Source of the DNA: an uncultured Paenibacillus sp.
GTDB lineage: Bacteria > Bacillota > Bacilli > Paenibacillales > Paenibacillaceae
Direction: 5' to 3'
Assembly: GCA_927443375.1 (NCBI GenBank)
Contig: CAKMKL010000017.1
Span: 1-44,449 of the forward strand
Length of the DNA stretch: 44,449 nt
The notes under the pieces are model-generated. The model was not told where the DNA came from. It ran no database searches and saw only the letters and a program-made list of their open reading frames with translations. Positions 7,498 through 16,119 of this stretch are shown in pieces; position 1 is the stretch's first letter, and the number at the start of each line of letters is the position of its first letter. A program made the translations under genes and the position numbers.

Positions 7498-8895
7498 TTA
7501 ATGCTGCACCCGGCAGACTTTAAAGTAACGCTGCAGATCGTATATGGACACTGAACCGGTGCCGGAGACGCGATAACGCATCCAGTGGGTTAAAGGTATG
7601 GTGTCCAGTGGAATGATAAGGTTTTTGTTGAGTGATGCTGTCGCAGTGCTGAGTGGATTATAACTGATAGGTGTAAATGATTCCCCGCGGTCCGCCATGG
7701 ACACGCTGATGTTTAATGTTGAGTCTGATGGAAAGTTACCCTGTATGTGCAACTCTCTGTACTCCTTTTCTGCCTCCCCTATACCCTCGTCAAAGGCTTT
7801 GGAAGTCACTGACCAAGGTATTGCTGCCCCGTCATCTGTCGTGCCTGTATTGACCTTGTAAGTCTGTCCAGCAGCGTTGCCGACATACAGCACATTGTTG
7901 AATTGCACCCCGGCGCGGAAGGACTCGCCCAGCGCACACACGCGCCAGATGTTGTACCGGGTATCAAACACCAGCCGGATGTTTGGTTCAGTGGCACCGT
8001 CAATTACAAGGTTGAGGTAATACCGGTGTTCGTCGGTGAATGCGTTGCATTTGGCTATCTGCGATTGATTAATGCGGTTGAGGTATGCGCGGATCTTGCC
8101 GCCGATGGCAACCGGGTTCCCCTGCGTAAACTGGTACACATCGTTTTGTCCCAAGAAGAGCAGCCGACCGTTGACCTCCTGCACCGTTCGATTGCTGACG
8201 CAGCCGATGGAGTTGGATATTTCAACAATTTTGTAGTCGTAGTAGCTCACCCCGTATAGTCCGGCCATGCTGTCGCGTTTGAACAGGTACTTTATGTCCT
8301 TGTATCCGTACAGAGCAGTAATGTCTCCCCCGGCGAAGGTGTAATACTGGACCTCACCGCTGTTTTCAGCAGCAGACCAGTCCTCAGGATCTTGGAATTT
8401 GCAGAAGTACAGCACATCACCCTTGGCAATGAACACCCGGGAAGGATCGGCTGTAATATAGCTACCCACCGGAGGTGTGCCGCCCAGCGTTCCCAGCGTG
8501 CTACCGTTCCAGAATCGCGGTGCATCCACACCATTCACCAGGATCAGCGCCGGCGCACCGTCTACCTCGAAGTTAGCTGTATCAACGTATGCATCTGACA
8601 GCGTGCCGATGGTCGTCCATGCACCTCCGTTATCCCGTTGAATCGTACCGCCTACCGCACGCAGCAGCTGAGAGTTACCGAACCCGGCCATCATGCGCGT
8701 TTGAGCGCCACCTGAAGCCCCGTATGAGGTCTTTCCCTTACGGGTGGTTAGACTAGGGTAATTGTCTGTATCGAAGCCGTATTCGTCCGTAGATTCGGTG
8801 TCGCCGACCTCCATCGTTAACTGTTCTGTATTGATGCCGCCGCTGAAGTTGCTTTCACCGCGCTTCTTGCTGTTCCTCACGTTTAAAACTGCCAT
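7498..8895 (-). CDS. podovirus tail nozzle / hub protein (beta-propeller type)
   Basis: 465 aa; ATG at 8895 behind GAGGTG, 9 bp after the adaptor stop. The N-terminus contains NFSGGINTEQ and a YPSLTTRKGK region. It is followed by repeated beta-rich segments (for example VNGVDAPRFWNG, and YGVSYYDYKIVEIS) as in tail hub proteins of T7 gp12 and P22 gp10 type. No transmembrane helix. Its place after the adaptor and before the fibre gene fits a tail tube/nozzle. This is fold-level inference; sequence similarity to named proteins is not proven. Confidence 0.7.
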   Translation of the reverse strand: MAVLNVRNSKKRGESNFSGGINTEQLTMEVGDTESTDEYGFDTDNYPSLTTRKGKTSYGASGGAQTRMMAGFGNSQLLRAVGGTIQRDNGGAWTTIGTLSDAYVDTANFEVDGAPALILVNGVDAPRFWNGSTLGTLGGTPPVGSYITADPSRVFIAKGDVLYFCKFQDPEDWSAAENSGEVQYYTFAGGDITALYGYKDIKYLFKRDSMAGLYGVSYYDYKIVEISNSIGCVSNRTVQEVNGRLLFLGQNDVYQFTQGNPVAIGGKIRAYLNRINQSQIAKCNAFTDEHRYYLNLVIDGATEPNIRLVFDTRYNIWRVCALGESFRAGVQFNNVLYVGNAAGQTYKVNTGTTDDGAAIPWSVTSKAFDEGIGEAEKEYRELHIQGNFPSDSTLNISVSMADRGESFTPISYNPLSTATASLNKNLIIPLDTIPLTHWMRYRVSGTGSVSIYDLQRYFKVCRVQH

Positions 8896-8904
8896 CTTAT
8901 CACC

Positions 8905-9606
8905 TCAATACGGAATCAATCCGTCAGGATAGACCCTGCGGCCTTTGTTGTTAACGAAAGAATGCCCCCTGCGGCGAGGGAGCATATCTTTAGGGGTGCT
9001 ATATTCGGGATAGGGTTCGCGGTATTGCTTCTGATACTCTCTAAGCAGTGCTTGGAAGTCGTTAGCGAACACGTTTTTATCGTCGTATTCACCGCGTGCC
9101 CGGGCGATACGTTCCAAGCAGCCGAGGATCAGCAGTTCATGAAAGCTTTCTTCCAGATCCGGAACAGAGTTAATCGTGAGTTCGGCAGGCTTCTTGTTGT
9201 AATAGACGTATACCACAAGCCCTTCATCCTTCGTCTCAGGCAACGGATTAAGGAATAACTTACTGTTCTCCACCACGCTATAGAATCGCCCTGTGCGGTC
9301 AATAGCCCGGTTAGAGTCGATGCTGACAAACTGCAGTTCCCAGAAGTTTGTTTTGTCGTAATCGTACTGGGGGTACATCCCACGCTGCATGACCACACTT
9401 TTGATGTTCTTCGGGTCACAATCGTCTGGAAGATCATACTGCGATATATTGGCTATGGTCGCGAAGGTATACGGTGGAGCTTCGTGCTTCACAGATTGAA
9501 ATATCTGACGCTGCGTCTCATTCATCCATTGGATCTTCTGAGATTGGCTGTAGCTATTCCTGTAGGTGGTGTCTATCGTGTTTAACAAATCAGATACAGT
9601 TGGCAA
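8905..9606 (-). CDS. head-tail adaptor (SU10 adaptor-like)
   Basis: I choose the TTG at 9606 (233 aa) because AAAGGAG stands 9 bp upstream; an earlier in-frame TTG at 9627 overlaps that ribosome site. The protein begins with a helix (SDLLNTIDTTYRNSYS), then YDLPDDCDPKNIKSVVM, a GRFYSVVENSKLFLNPLP strand region, and a helical end with FHELLILGCLERIARARGEY. This is the layout of the short adaptor proteins that bind under the portal in podoviruses. Confidence 0.7.
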   Translation of the reverse strand: MPTVSDLLNTIDTTYRNSYSQSQKIQWMNETQRQIFQSVKHEAPPYTFATIANISQYDLPDDCDPKNIKSVVMQRGMYPQYDYDKTNFWELQFVSIDSNRAIDRTGRFYSVVENSKLFLNPLPETKDEGLVVYVYYNKKPAELTINSVPDLEESFHELLILGCLERIARARGEYDDKNVFANDFQALLREYQKQYREPYPEYSTPKDMLPRRRGHSFVNNKGRRVYPDGLIPY

Positions 9607-9634
9607 GGTGATTGACTCCTTTCCCAATACAATT

Positions 9635-9652
9635 AGCCCTCTTTCGAGGGCT
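9635..9652 (-). terminator. stable hairpin after the polymerase gene
   Basis: AGCCCTC-GAAA-GAGGGCT makes a 7-bp stem with a GAAA tetraloop between the polymerase stop and the adaptor ribosome site. The following AATTGTATT is poor in T, so it may be a weak terminator or an mRNA stabilising/processing hairpin. Confidence 0.4.
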
Positions 9653-9677
9653 TGGGTAGTGCGCAGTATTCTCCTAC

Positions 9678-10739
9678 TCAGAAAAAAGAATACCCGTCAA
9701 AGAAATACTTTAAGGAGTTATAGTCCAAGTATTCGACCAAATCCCAATTTCCCACATAGTCCAATGTCAAAAAGTAAAAAATTATCGTTGCAGATAGCAA
9801 TAGTACCACGAAAATCCTTTGTTTAACCGCAAGGTACTTCATCGCCATTGCAACGAAGATGTATTTTACAAGGAGTGAATTTCGCTGTACACGAGCCACC
9901 TCCAAAAAGTAATGCGCAAACGGTAATGCTAGCAATGGATACCACACAAAACGGTAAAAAACTAACATTAATTTACTGTCCGATTCGGAAAGCTTATCCT
10001 CAACTCGTTTGTACACCCACCACACCGTGAATATATCAGCAAACGTACTTATATAGTTAATGAGTATTCCAAGGCCTGGCTTTTTGGGCAGGTAACTTAA
10101 CATTTTAGCAGGGAATATTATTTTTAATATTTCAATAGTCCATGGTGAAACCACAAAAAGGGCTACTGTCGTGTAAATCATTACTCGAACAAACCTTTTG
10201 TTGCTAAACTTACACAGAAAGTAAAAAGGCAGATAAATAAATGCTAATGTGTGCATTGTTGAAGCAATAATTAACGTAACATAATGCTTAATTGGTTTTT
10301 TAGATGCGGCAAAAAATAAAGATACCGTCACGAGCAAGTACATCAAAAAATTACGAGTTTGTGTAATGTCGTACATTAGTGGGTAGGCGCAGTAGCAAAA
10401 GACAACAAGGTTAATATAAGACGATGTTCCCAGCAACTTTATTAATATGAAAAGGAACAACACTGCTGTAAAAAATACTATTGTGTCGTGGCTGCCACCA
10501 AATCGACTTACAGTTTCAATTAGAAATACATATCCAGATTCGAGAGTTTGTCTAAACGGCAAACTAATGAACGCATACTCATATGCTGTATAATCCCGCG
10601 ACATGCGATTGAAACCGATAAGTACGAAAAGGAAAAATAAGGGCACGAACGCCAGAAATCTACTCATGTACTTGTTAATTTTAGTTATTTCTAAAGCCAT
10701 AAATAGACCACTAAATGTCATTGCATACGCTAAAAGCAA
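9678..10739 (-). CDS. EpsG/Wzy-like polysaccharide polymerase (moron)
   Basis: 353 aa, TTG start at 10739 behind GGCGGGG. About nine to ten hydrophobic helices spread over the whole length. The pattern is that of EpsG-family exopolysaccharide polymerases: a loop with GFNRMSRDYTAYEYAF, then the SGYVFLIETVSRFGG segment and the DITQTRNFLMYLL motif. These proteins join repeat units of capsule or exopolysaccharide at the outer face of the membrane. It is more AT-rich than the neighbours and sits between tail genes with its own promoter, so it looks like an acquired conversion gene. Expected effect: altered surface polysaccharide in lysogens, comparable to the alternative Wzy of Pseudomonas phage D3. 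Confidence 0.75.
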   Translation of the reverse strand: MLLAYAMTFSGLFMALEITKINKYMSRFLAFVPLFFLFVLIGFNRMSRDYTAYEYAFISLPFRQTLESGYVFLIETVSRFGGSHDTIVFFTAVLFLFILIKLLGTSSYINLVVFCYCAYPLMYDITQTRNFLMYLLVTVSLFFAASKKPIKHYVTLIIASTMHTLAFIYLPFYFLCKFSNKRFVRVMIYTTVALFVVSPWTIEILKIIFPAKMLSYLPKKPGLGILINYISTFADIFTVWWVYKRVEDKLSESDSKLMLVFYRFVWYPLLALPFAHYFLEVARVQRNSLLVKYIFVAMAMKYLAVKQRIFVVLLLSATIIFYFLTLDYVGNWDLVEYLDYNSLKYFFDGYSFF

Positions 10740-10779
10740 AATAATACCCCGCCTGTCATATCAATATTTAACAGGTTAC

Positions 10780-10808
10780 ATTATATACCACCCGATATAT
10801 GCGGTCTA
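10780..10808 (-). promoter_or_regulatory. promoter of the polymerase moron
   Basis: On the minus strand TAGACC, exactly 17 bp, then TATAAT, located between the tail gene stop (10825) and the TTG start (10739). It would allow expression in the lysogen when late genes are silent. Confidence 0.55.
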
Positions 10809-10824
10809 TAAAAAGGAATTAAAT

Positions 10825-11106
10825 TTAATCAAAAACATTTATAGCATCTGTGAATTCAGGCCTTTCTTTAAGAAACTCATATGCCTGTTTGATAAAGTTA
10901 GCCGAACCATCCTCAACAGAAGGCACAAATGAAAATTGCTCTGATTTAATGTAAGACTTCCCCTCATTAAACGAGTCTTGACTAACATAATAATTGACTG
11001 CGACCAGTAATGAATCTTTAGATCCGCTGATTGTGTCCACCCTGACATAAGAAGAATCAACGGTAATTCCAGATTCGAGCGTAATCGTTTCAAGCTGTAA
11101 CGCCAT
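10825..11106 (-). CDS. small tail-associated protein (93 aa)
   Basis: ATG at 11106 has AGGGAGG 8 bp ahead and lies 13 bp after the tailspike stop; an upstream in-frame ATG reads back into the tailspike and has no ribosome site. The sequence is beta-rich (LETITLESGITVDSSYVRVD) with an acidic C-terminal helix. Unknown family. Position suggests a tailspike chaperone or accessory protein. Confidence 0.6.
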   Translation of the reverse strand: MALQLETITLESGITVDSSYVRVDTISGSKDSLLVAVNYYVSQDSFNEGKSYIKSEQFSFVPSVEDGSANFIKQAYEFLKERPEFTDAINVFD

Positions 11107-11119
11107 CCTAATACCTCCC

Positions 11120-12640
11120 TTATGCTTGGATTGCTCCAAATCCTTTCCACGTTCCGGGGCTTCCTGTGGCAATGCACACCCAACCTACATACCCCCCAGC
11201 CGTTGGAGTGCTGTTATATATAATATCCCCAATCTCCCAACTCCCCGCCGTTGGAGCAGCAGTACCGATCCAGCGTTGATACTTATTGGGAGCAGTTATG
11301 TTTGTTTCTCTCCCTTTTTGCTCTATGATCTTGATTGTTCCTGCTTCGAATGTACCAGCTGCATATTGTTGTAAAATTATTTTAGCGTACACAATCGTTG
11401 AATCTGTTGGGTTTGGAAATAACGCGAATTTTATGTCCCCACCACTGCTAGAGTTAATGTAGTGATCCGTGATCCATGTATATCCCACCCCGGACATGAT
11501 CGCAGCTGGTTGCACTGTAATCAGTGTCTTGGCAGCGTTATAGAAATAAACTGATGCACGGAATAAAGCCGCGTCGCTCAGGTACTGAAATCCTAATGGT
11601 GCCCTCAGTTTGATATAGTCGCTTTCCCACACATTGCTGAAGGCCAGTCCAGTAATTGTTTCTGCATTACGGGTGAATCTCGCTGTGTTATAGTTGCTTG
11701 ATCTAGCATTGATTTCAAACAATTTACGATAAGAGTAGTCTGCATTGTCTTCTGGTGTTACCTTGTTTCCTGATCCGTTATCCGTATAGTTTGGTACTGC
11801 CGTTTGGATTAGATATGATCCCGGGTTTGAGTACCATGACTTAACGAACCGATTCCACGTGGTACCAGTTGCAAATGTAATGGTAGGCGTACCTTCAAAT
11901 CTGCAGCCGATCCATTGGTTATATCCACCTTTATTTATTGTAATAACCCCACTGTCAAACATGGGTTTAATGAATCTGTTGTTATTATGTTGGTAGTTCC
12001 CATCCATCACCAACTCTGAAATACGACCGCCGTAGAACACATTTTCATTGATCCATCCAATGGGACCACCCTGCGAATTGAACTCCAGCTTAGTGATAAT
12101 ACCCAGTGTGAATCTGCAATACGCCAAGGATGCTTTGGAAGAAATATCTCCATCAGCCCATAATTGAACGTGAGAGCACTGGTTAACTTTACTGTCTGCG
12201 TTTTTAAGTCCTGTGAACCTTAGCATGATGTTATTGGCATTGTTGAAGAAATAGTTGGTTGCTGTTATTTGATTCGATGTGTACCCTACCGTTAGAATCT
12301 TATCGGTACCAGTTCCACTTATCATGCCCTCGACCCTAATATTCGTTAATCCAAACAAGTCCAAATCTCCGCTAACAAAGCAATTCGCGGTAGCCGGAAC
12401 GTAGAATATCCCACCATTAGCAAGAATGTAGCTTTTTACAGCAAGCAGTGCTGCAGTATCATCAGTTACACCATCACCTACCGCTGCAACTAAAGGTCCT
12501 GGTGGATAAAGAACGTTAATCACCATATCCGCCAACTGTTCATTAACTTGCGCAAATCTATTCTCAAAAGGGACAGGTAATTGCCCCATATTCGCCGCAC
12601 CATTCAAATATGACTGTGTAATCACTTCACTTGCTCTCAT
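11120..12640 (-). CDS. tailspike with pectate-lyase-like beta-helix
   Basis: 506 aa; ATG at 12640 behind GGAGGTG. The N-terminal 60 residues are a particle-binding helix. Then comes the signature VGDGVTDDTAALLAV with GGIFYVPA, the standard entry to a Pectate_lyase_3-type right-handed beta-helix (to about residue 290). A beta-sandwich follows, and a Trp/Gly-rich end (GYVGWVCIATGSPGTW) of the kind often found at phage fibre tips. Likely role: binding and possibly cutting of host surface polysaccharide. The polymerase gene two genes downstream may alter the same glycan. Confidence 0.8.
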   Translation of the reverse strand: MRASEVITQSYLNGAANMGQLPVPFENRFAQVNEQLADMVINVLYPPGPLVAAVGDGVTDDTAALLAVKSYILANGGIFYVPATANCFVSGDLDLFGLTNIRVEGMISGTGTDKILTVGYTSNQITATNYFFNNANNIMLRFTGLKNADSKVNQCSHVQLWADGDISSKASLAYCRFTLGIITKLEFNSQGGPIGWINENVFYGGRISELVMDGNYQHNNNRFIKPMFDSGVITINKGGYNQWIGCRFEGTPTITFATGTTWNRFVKSWYSNPGSYLIQTAVPNYTDNGSGNKVTPEDNADYSYRKLFEINARSSNYNTARFTRNAETITGLAFSNVWESDYIKLRAPLGFQYLSDAALFRASVYFYNAAKTLITVQPAAIMSGVGYTWITDHYINSSSGGDIKFALFPNPTDSTIVYAKIILQQYAAGTFEAGTIKIIEQKGRETNITAPNKYQRWIGTAAPTAGSWEIGDIIYNSTPTAGGYVGWVCIATGSPGTWKGFGAIQA

Positions 12641-12688
12641 AAATTCACCTCCATATAGAAAAAGGGAGGCATCTCAGCCTCCCCGTCC

Positions 12689-12895
12689 TTACTTCTTATC
12701 CATTTCCCCGATATCAAGAAGATGCTTGCGCATACTGTTAAACGTCTCTGCAAATGTCTTCTGTGCCTTGCTGAAGTCGTCTTCCACCTTAGCTGCTTGC
12801 ACATACGGGTGGATCTTGCGGTTTGACTTTCCGTCTGCCTTAGCCCTCACCTTGACCTCAGTTACACCTACAACCTTTTCGTTTGTCCCTTCCAC
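12689..12895 (-). CDS. small basic/helical structural-region protein
   Basis: GTG at 12895 is 9 bp after GAGGGG; a TTG at 12904 overlaps the upstream stop. About 68 aa with a Lys-rich N-half (KVRAKADGKSNRKIHPYVQA) and an amphipathic C-terminal helix. Unknown family. It lies between the capsid-type gene and the tailspike. Confidence 0.55.
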   Translation of the reverse strand: MEGTNEKVVGVTEVKVRAKADGKSNRKIHPYVQAAKVEDDFSKAQKTFAETFNSMRKHLLDIGEMDKK

Positions 12896-12900
12896 GTTTA

Positions 12901-13212
12901 TCAACCCCTCAATACTTTGACGTTGTAAACAGCGCTGTCCAGGTTTACGGCTGCTCCGGTGTTGTTTACTGCACGGACTTTGACGGTGTTTGCTGCGGAT
13001 ACCCAGCCGAAGATCTGCAGGCCCTGGGTATCAATGATTGGCGCTACAAGCACATAGTCACCAAGCGCTGCGCCGGTTGCCGTGATATTGGATGATGTGG
13101 CCCCCGCCCCGGTATCGACGCTGGGGAAATCCACTGTGGCTTTAATATTGGCGATTACTGAACTAAACAGTGTGCGCCCATCATTAAGAACGAGTCCTTT
13201 GCCTACTACCAT
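12901..13212 (-). CDS. capsid fibre or decoration-type protein
   Basis: 103 aa; ATG at 13212 behind AAGGAGG. The middle and C-terminus form a beta pattern seen in phage head decoration/fibre proteins: ALGDYVLVAP, then GWVSAANTVKVRAVNNTGAAV. It lies 12 bp after the major capsid gene. Function is inferred from context. Confidence 0.6.
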   Translation of the reverse strand: MVVGKGLVLNDGRTLFSSVIANIKATVDFPSVDTGAGATSSNITATGAALGDYVLVAPIIDTQGLQIFGWVSAANTVKVRAVNNTGAAVNLDSAVYNVKVLRG

Positions 13213-13224
13213 GATATGACCTCC

Positions 13225-14124
13225 TTATACTGCAACGCCTGTGCTGCCGATCAAACCTCTCCAGTCAACATATGTGCAGTCCCAACGGGCGAAGCCGAAC
13301 ATGAAGAAGTCAACCGTCTTCGGCAGTTGTTGGGAGTCGTAGAATACCTTGTCTCTCCATCCGAACAGCAGGTTATCGAAGTTAGGATCCCGCAGGAACC
13401 ACTTAGGTCCGGTGATGTAGTCCATGACCACGACTTCCAAGCCTTGAATAACGTTCTTGGTGTTGGAAAGCTCATAAGCCTTGTTCAGGGAACCGGTGAT
13501 TTCCAGAGCCGTCATTTCCATTTCAGGTCCAACGATCAGCTGCTTAGGACGCGCTTGGATCAATATGCCATCCTCACCGCGTTGTTGACGCATTAGTGTC
13601 ATAGCAAGCTTCAGGTTCTCAGGTGTGAGCTCTCCAGTAATCAGGTTGTCACCCGGTAGTGTGGAGTCAGTTAATGGGTGGTTATCACTGAACAGTGGTA
13701 CGCCATCGTAACCTGGCACTGTGAAACCGTTGTTGAGAACGTTGGATGTGTCTGTCTCAAGCGTAGCGCGGAAACCACGGGCCAGCATTTGAGCAGATCC
13801 ATCTTTACCGCGGCCTTTCAGTACGCCGTACAGATCATCACGAGTAAGTTCCCAAGTGACGGAATATCCTTTATCGAACCGGCGCGCCTCAAGGCGAGCA
13901 ACCGGACCTTCGGACATTTCGTCTTCATTGATCGTGTTACCCTCAGTGTTTTGTTCCCAGAGCCCAAATCCGCCCAGGTGTGGGAAGGTTTCTTCCTTCT
14001 TACGCATGGTCTCGACCTTGAAGATCTTGGTGTATTGCGTTTCAAGGGAGTTGTATTCATCCCAGATGATCTTATTGTGAATTGGTGTCAGCAACGATTG
14101 GAAATTATCTCTTGTCATTTTCAT
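13225..14124 (-). CDS. major capsid protein, Mu gpT-like HK97 fold
   Basis: 299 aa; ATG at 14124 behind AAGGGGG. N-terminal residues about 1-60 are helical (the N-arm), with a KVETMRKKEETFPHL segment. The core has VPLFSDNHPL, LTPENLKLAMTLMRQQRGEDG, RPKQLIVGPEMEMTALEI, NVIQGLEVVVMDYI and GPKWFLRD. This order matches the Mu-type major head subunit (gpT) family. It is preceded by scaffold and decoration genes, as expected for a capsid cassette. A gpT-like capsid with podovirus tail parts is unusual. Confidence 0.8.
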   Translation of the reverse strand: MKMTRDNFQSLLTPIHNKIIWDEYNSLETQYTKIFKVETMRKKEETFPHLGGFGLWEQNTEGNTINEDEMSEGPVARLEARRFDKGYSVTWELTRDDLYGVLKGRGKDGSAQMLARGFRATLETDTSNVLNNGFTVPGYDGVPLFSDNHPLTDSTLPGDNLITGELTPENLKLAMTLMRQQRGEDGILIQARPKQLIVGPEMEMTALEITGSLNKAYELSNTKNVIQGLEVVVMDYITGPKWFLRDPNFDNLLFGWRDKVFYDSQQLPKTVDFFMFGFARWDCTYVDWRGLIGSTGVAV

Positions 14125-14139
14125 TGTGTGTTATCCCCC

Positions 14140-14586
14140 TTAGACCACTTGTACGCGGTTTTTGATCAAAAATTTAGCCCGGCCTGGATACGTCTGAGTG
14201 TCCACAAGTTCCAGATAACCGCCTGTAGTATCATCCAGGTTAGCCGTCCAAGCATTGGCACCCAAGTCGTACAGAATGCCCACATCAGCCTTAGTGACGC
14301 TTGTCTTCGTGCCGGATGTGTTAAGCATCAGCGAGTACACGCTCATTGGATTCACATCAATCTTCACGCGGTCTGCTTCAGTTACCGTGCCGCCTGTAGT
14401 GATGTTGCCTACTGCAACACCCCAAACCGTACCTGCCGCAGCAGCTGCAGCAGCGACAGAGGCTTTATTCGTAGCCTTTACCACGATAGATCCGTGTACA
14501 ATGGTTTGATTCGCGTTAACCGGCACCTCTTTATAGATTGGTGCGCTGCCATCCAGCGAACCGATGTAATATGCTCTCTTAGCCAT
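14140..14586 (-). CDS. head decoration protein
   Basis: 148 aa, ATG at 14586 behind GAGGGG. Beta-rich, with an Ala-rich stretch (residues 42-52) and GTVWGVAVGNITTGGTV. Length and place between scaffold and capsid fit head decoration or stabilising proteins. Family not certain. Confidence 0.65.
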   Translation of the reverse strand: MAKRAYYIGSLDGSAPIYKEVPVNANQTIVHGSIVVKATNKASVAAAAAAAGTVWGVAVGNITTGGTVTEADRVKIDVNPMSVYSLMLNTSGTKTSVTKADVGILYDLGANAWTANLDDTTGGYLELVDTQTYPGRAKFLIKNRVQVV

Positions 14587-14595
14587 CTAAACCCC

Positions 14596-15447
14596 TCATT
14601 TCTTCTTGTGTTTGTAGTACTCTTCCGGAGTCATCCCGGCCAGCTTAGCTACTGCCATTTCATCTGCAGTCAGTTGCACCCGGTTACTCTTCTTCACTCC
14701 ACCACCGCCGCCAGCTGATGTATCCACCTTGGCGCTGCGCTTCTTTGAGCGCTCAGCGATTGCGCGCTGTTCAATCTCACGCTTGTATTCTTCCATACGT
14801 TCACGACCACGCAGGGCCATGTACGCAGCTTGTAGAGTCTGACCAGTACGTGCAGCGATGGGTTCCAGTTCTTCGCGCCAGTCATCAATGTCACCAAAGA
14901 AAGGATCAGACTTAAGCGCCTGGACCTCATTGTCAAACTGCTGTTTGCGCAGCTGCTGATTGAGTGTTTCCTGCTGCCGCTGCATGGTGACCAGCATTTG
15001 AGCTGTTTGTGAGTCATACCCCTGGTCCTCATACTGGCGTACCTTCAGTCCGTCCAGTTGCTGTTCCAGTTGTTCCAGACTCTGTGCACCAGTGGCTTGA
15101 AGCAGTTTGTCTGCGAGGCTGCTCTTTTTCTCAGCTGCCTTAAGACGTTCCTGCCATTTACGGCGTTCAGCGATTACGGCATTAGCCGTGCTGTTCTTGC
15201 CTTTGCCCTCTGGTTTGGCTTCGTCATCCTGCTCACTGTCATCTTCAGTGTCAGAGTCGTCAGCATCTTCTTCCTCGTCTGCAGGTTCTTCTTGCTCTTC
15301 CTCTTCATCCGGGATGGTGATACCGCCCTCGTCTACTTCGTAATCCAGTTCAGCCACATCTTCCTCAATCTCGAACGTCTCACCGTCTACTTCAGCCGAT
15401 TTAACAGCAAAGTGCTGCAGATCCAGCTTTAATCTTGGTTTTGTCAT
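14596..15447 (-). CDS. capsid scaffold protein
   Basis: 283 aa; ATG at 15447 behind AGGAGG. It starts with KLDLQHFA, a motif common at the N-terminus of Gram-positive phage scaffolds. An extremely acidic segment (residues 45-80, E/D runs) follows, then a long coiled coil with Gln/Lys (100-240), and a basic C-terminal tail ending KHKKK that would contact the capsid. No protease domain is seen. Confidence 0.8.
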   Translation of the reverse strand: MTKPRLKLDLQHFAVKSAEVDGETFEIEEDVAELDYEVDEGGITIPDEEEEQEEPADEEEDADDSDTEDDSEQDDEAKPEGKGKNSTANAVIAERRKWQERLKAAEKKSSLADKLLQATGAQSLEQLEQQLDGLKVRQYEDQGYDSQTAQMLVTMQRQQETLNQQLRKQQFDNEVQALKSDPFFGDIDDWREELEPIAARTGQTLQAAYMALRGRERMEEYKREIEQRAIAERSKKRSAKVDTSAGGGGGVKKSNRVQLTADEMAVAKLAGMTPEEYYKHKKK

Positions 15448-15570
15448 GCGTTTGCCTCCTGCGTTTTAAGCGTGTCGCCCACGAGTAATGCGGATTTTCG
15501 CCTGATCCGATAACAAGAGTTTTTTGGGCGGTGTGCTGTCACCGAATTCTGAGGCATCCCCTCAGATGGG

Positions 15571-15600
15571 TATAAGAAAGACGCAACCTAGTTGGCTGCG
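15571..15600 (-). terminator. intrinsic terminator overlapping the Zn-ribbon gene stop
   Basis: On the minus strand CGCAGCC-AACTA-GGTTGCG forms a 7-bp stem followed by TCTTTCTT. It ends transcription partly between the portal-side genes and the scaffold/capsid genes. The 140-bp gap that follows holds two further small dyads (CTGAGG/CCTCAG and CGGAT/ATCCG). Confidence 0.5.
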
Positions 15601-15869
15601 CCTGTTTTGATTCGCTTATTCGACTTCTCTTCTGTTGCAGTATCCTCGCTGATCGTCAGCACCCTATAGTTCGGTGACTTCGGCATCAGCCACATGATGT
15701 ACTTCTTGCTGCACTCCGGACACTGTGTCCGTGCGAAGTACTTGGCGTTACCGCCATACAATTTATGTTGAGTGGTACCCAGTGCGTCCTTTTGGTTAAG
15801 CACCCGGCCCTGTATATCGCTAAAGGTGAAAGTATGATTGCAGCATTGAGTGGTGTTCAAATGTTCCAT
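15588..15869 (-). CDS. small Zn-ribbon protein (93 aa)
   Basis: ATG at 15869 behind AGGAGGTG. Two Cys/His pairs are visible: TQCCNHTF near residue 10 and TQCPECSKKYI near residue 50. This suggests a single zinc ribbon with a disordered basic tail. Unknown function; one of three small Zn proteins flanking the portal gene. Confidence 0.6.
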   Translation of the reverse strand: MEHLNTTQCCNHTFTFSDIQGRVLNQKDALGTTQHKLYGGNAKYFARTQCPECSKKYIMWLMPKSPNYRVLTISEDTATEEKSNKRIKTGAAN

Positions 15870-15873
15870 GATC

Positions 15874-16119
15874 TCACCTCCTGTACAGGTTATCCTGCAG
15901 ATATTCGTTTAGCAGTTTCTCTGCCCGGCCAGACCATCCACATGCTGGACAGTGAGCCGTGCGGTTGGTCTCCCACCCTTTGGTGCGGAGCGCGATCTTC
16001 TCACAGTGCGGACACACCGGATGCTCCACGTGTTTCTTGAGCCCTCCCGTACCGCCTATGAGTGGATGGGATGAAGCATGTATCTTGTATTGGTCCATTG
16101 TTACGCTGCGAGTAATCAC
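15874..16119 (-). CDS. small Zn-ribbon protein (81 aa)
   Basis: GTG at 16119 overlaps the portal stop (GTGA), so translation is probably coupled. CPHCEK (about residues 36-41) and CPACGWSGR (about 57-65) form a classic four-Cys ribbon, followed by a helical end. Unknown function. Confidence 0.65.
   Translation of the reverse strand: MITRSVTMDQYKIHASSHPLIGGTGGLKKHVEHPVCPHCEKIALRTKGWETNRTAHCPACGWSGRAEKLLNEYLQDNLYRR

Noticed and set aside
13678-14718. 346-codon plus-strand open frame
   Set aside because: It lies opposite the major capsid and decoration genes, is Cys/His/Ser-rich without domain patterns, and has no ribosome site.
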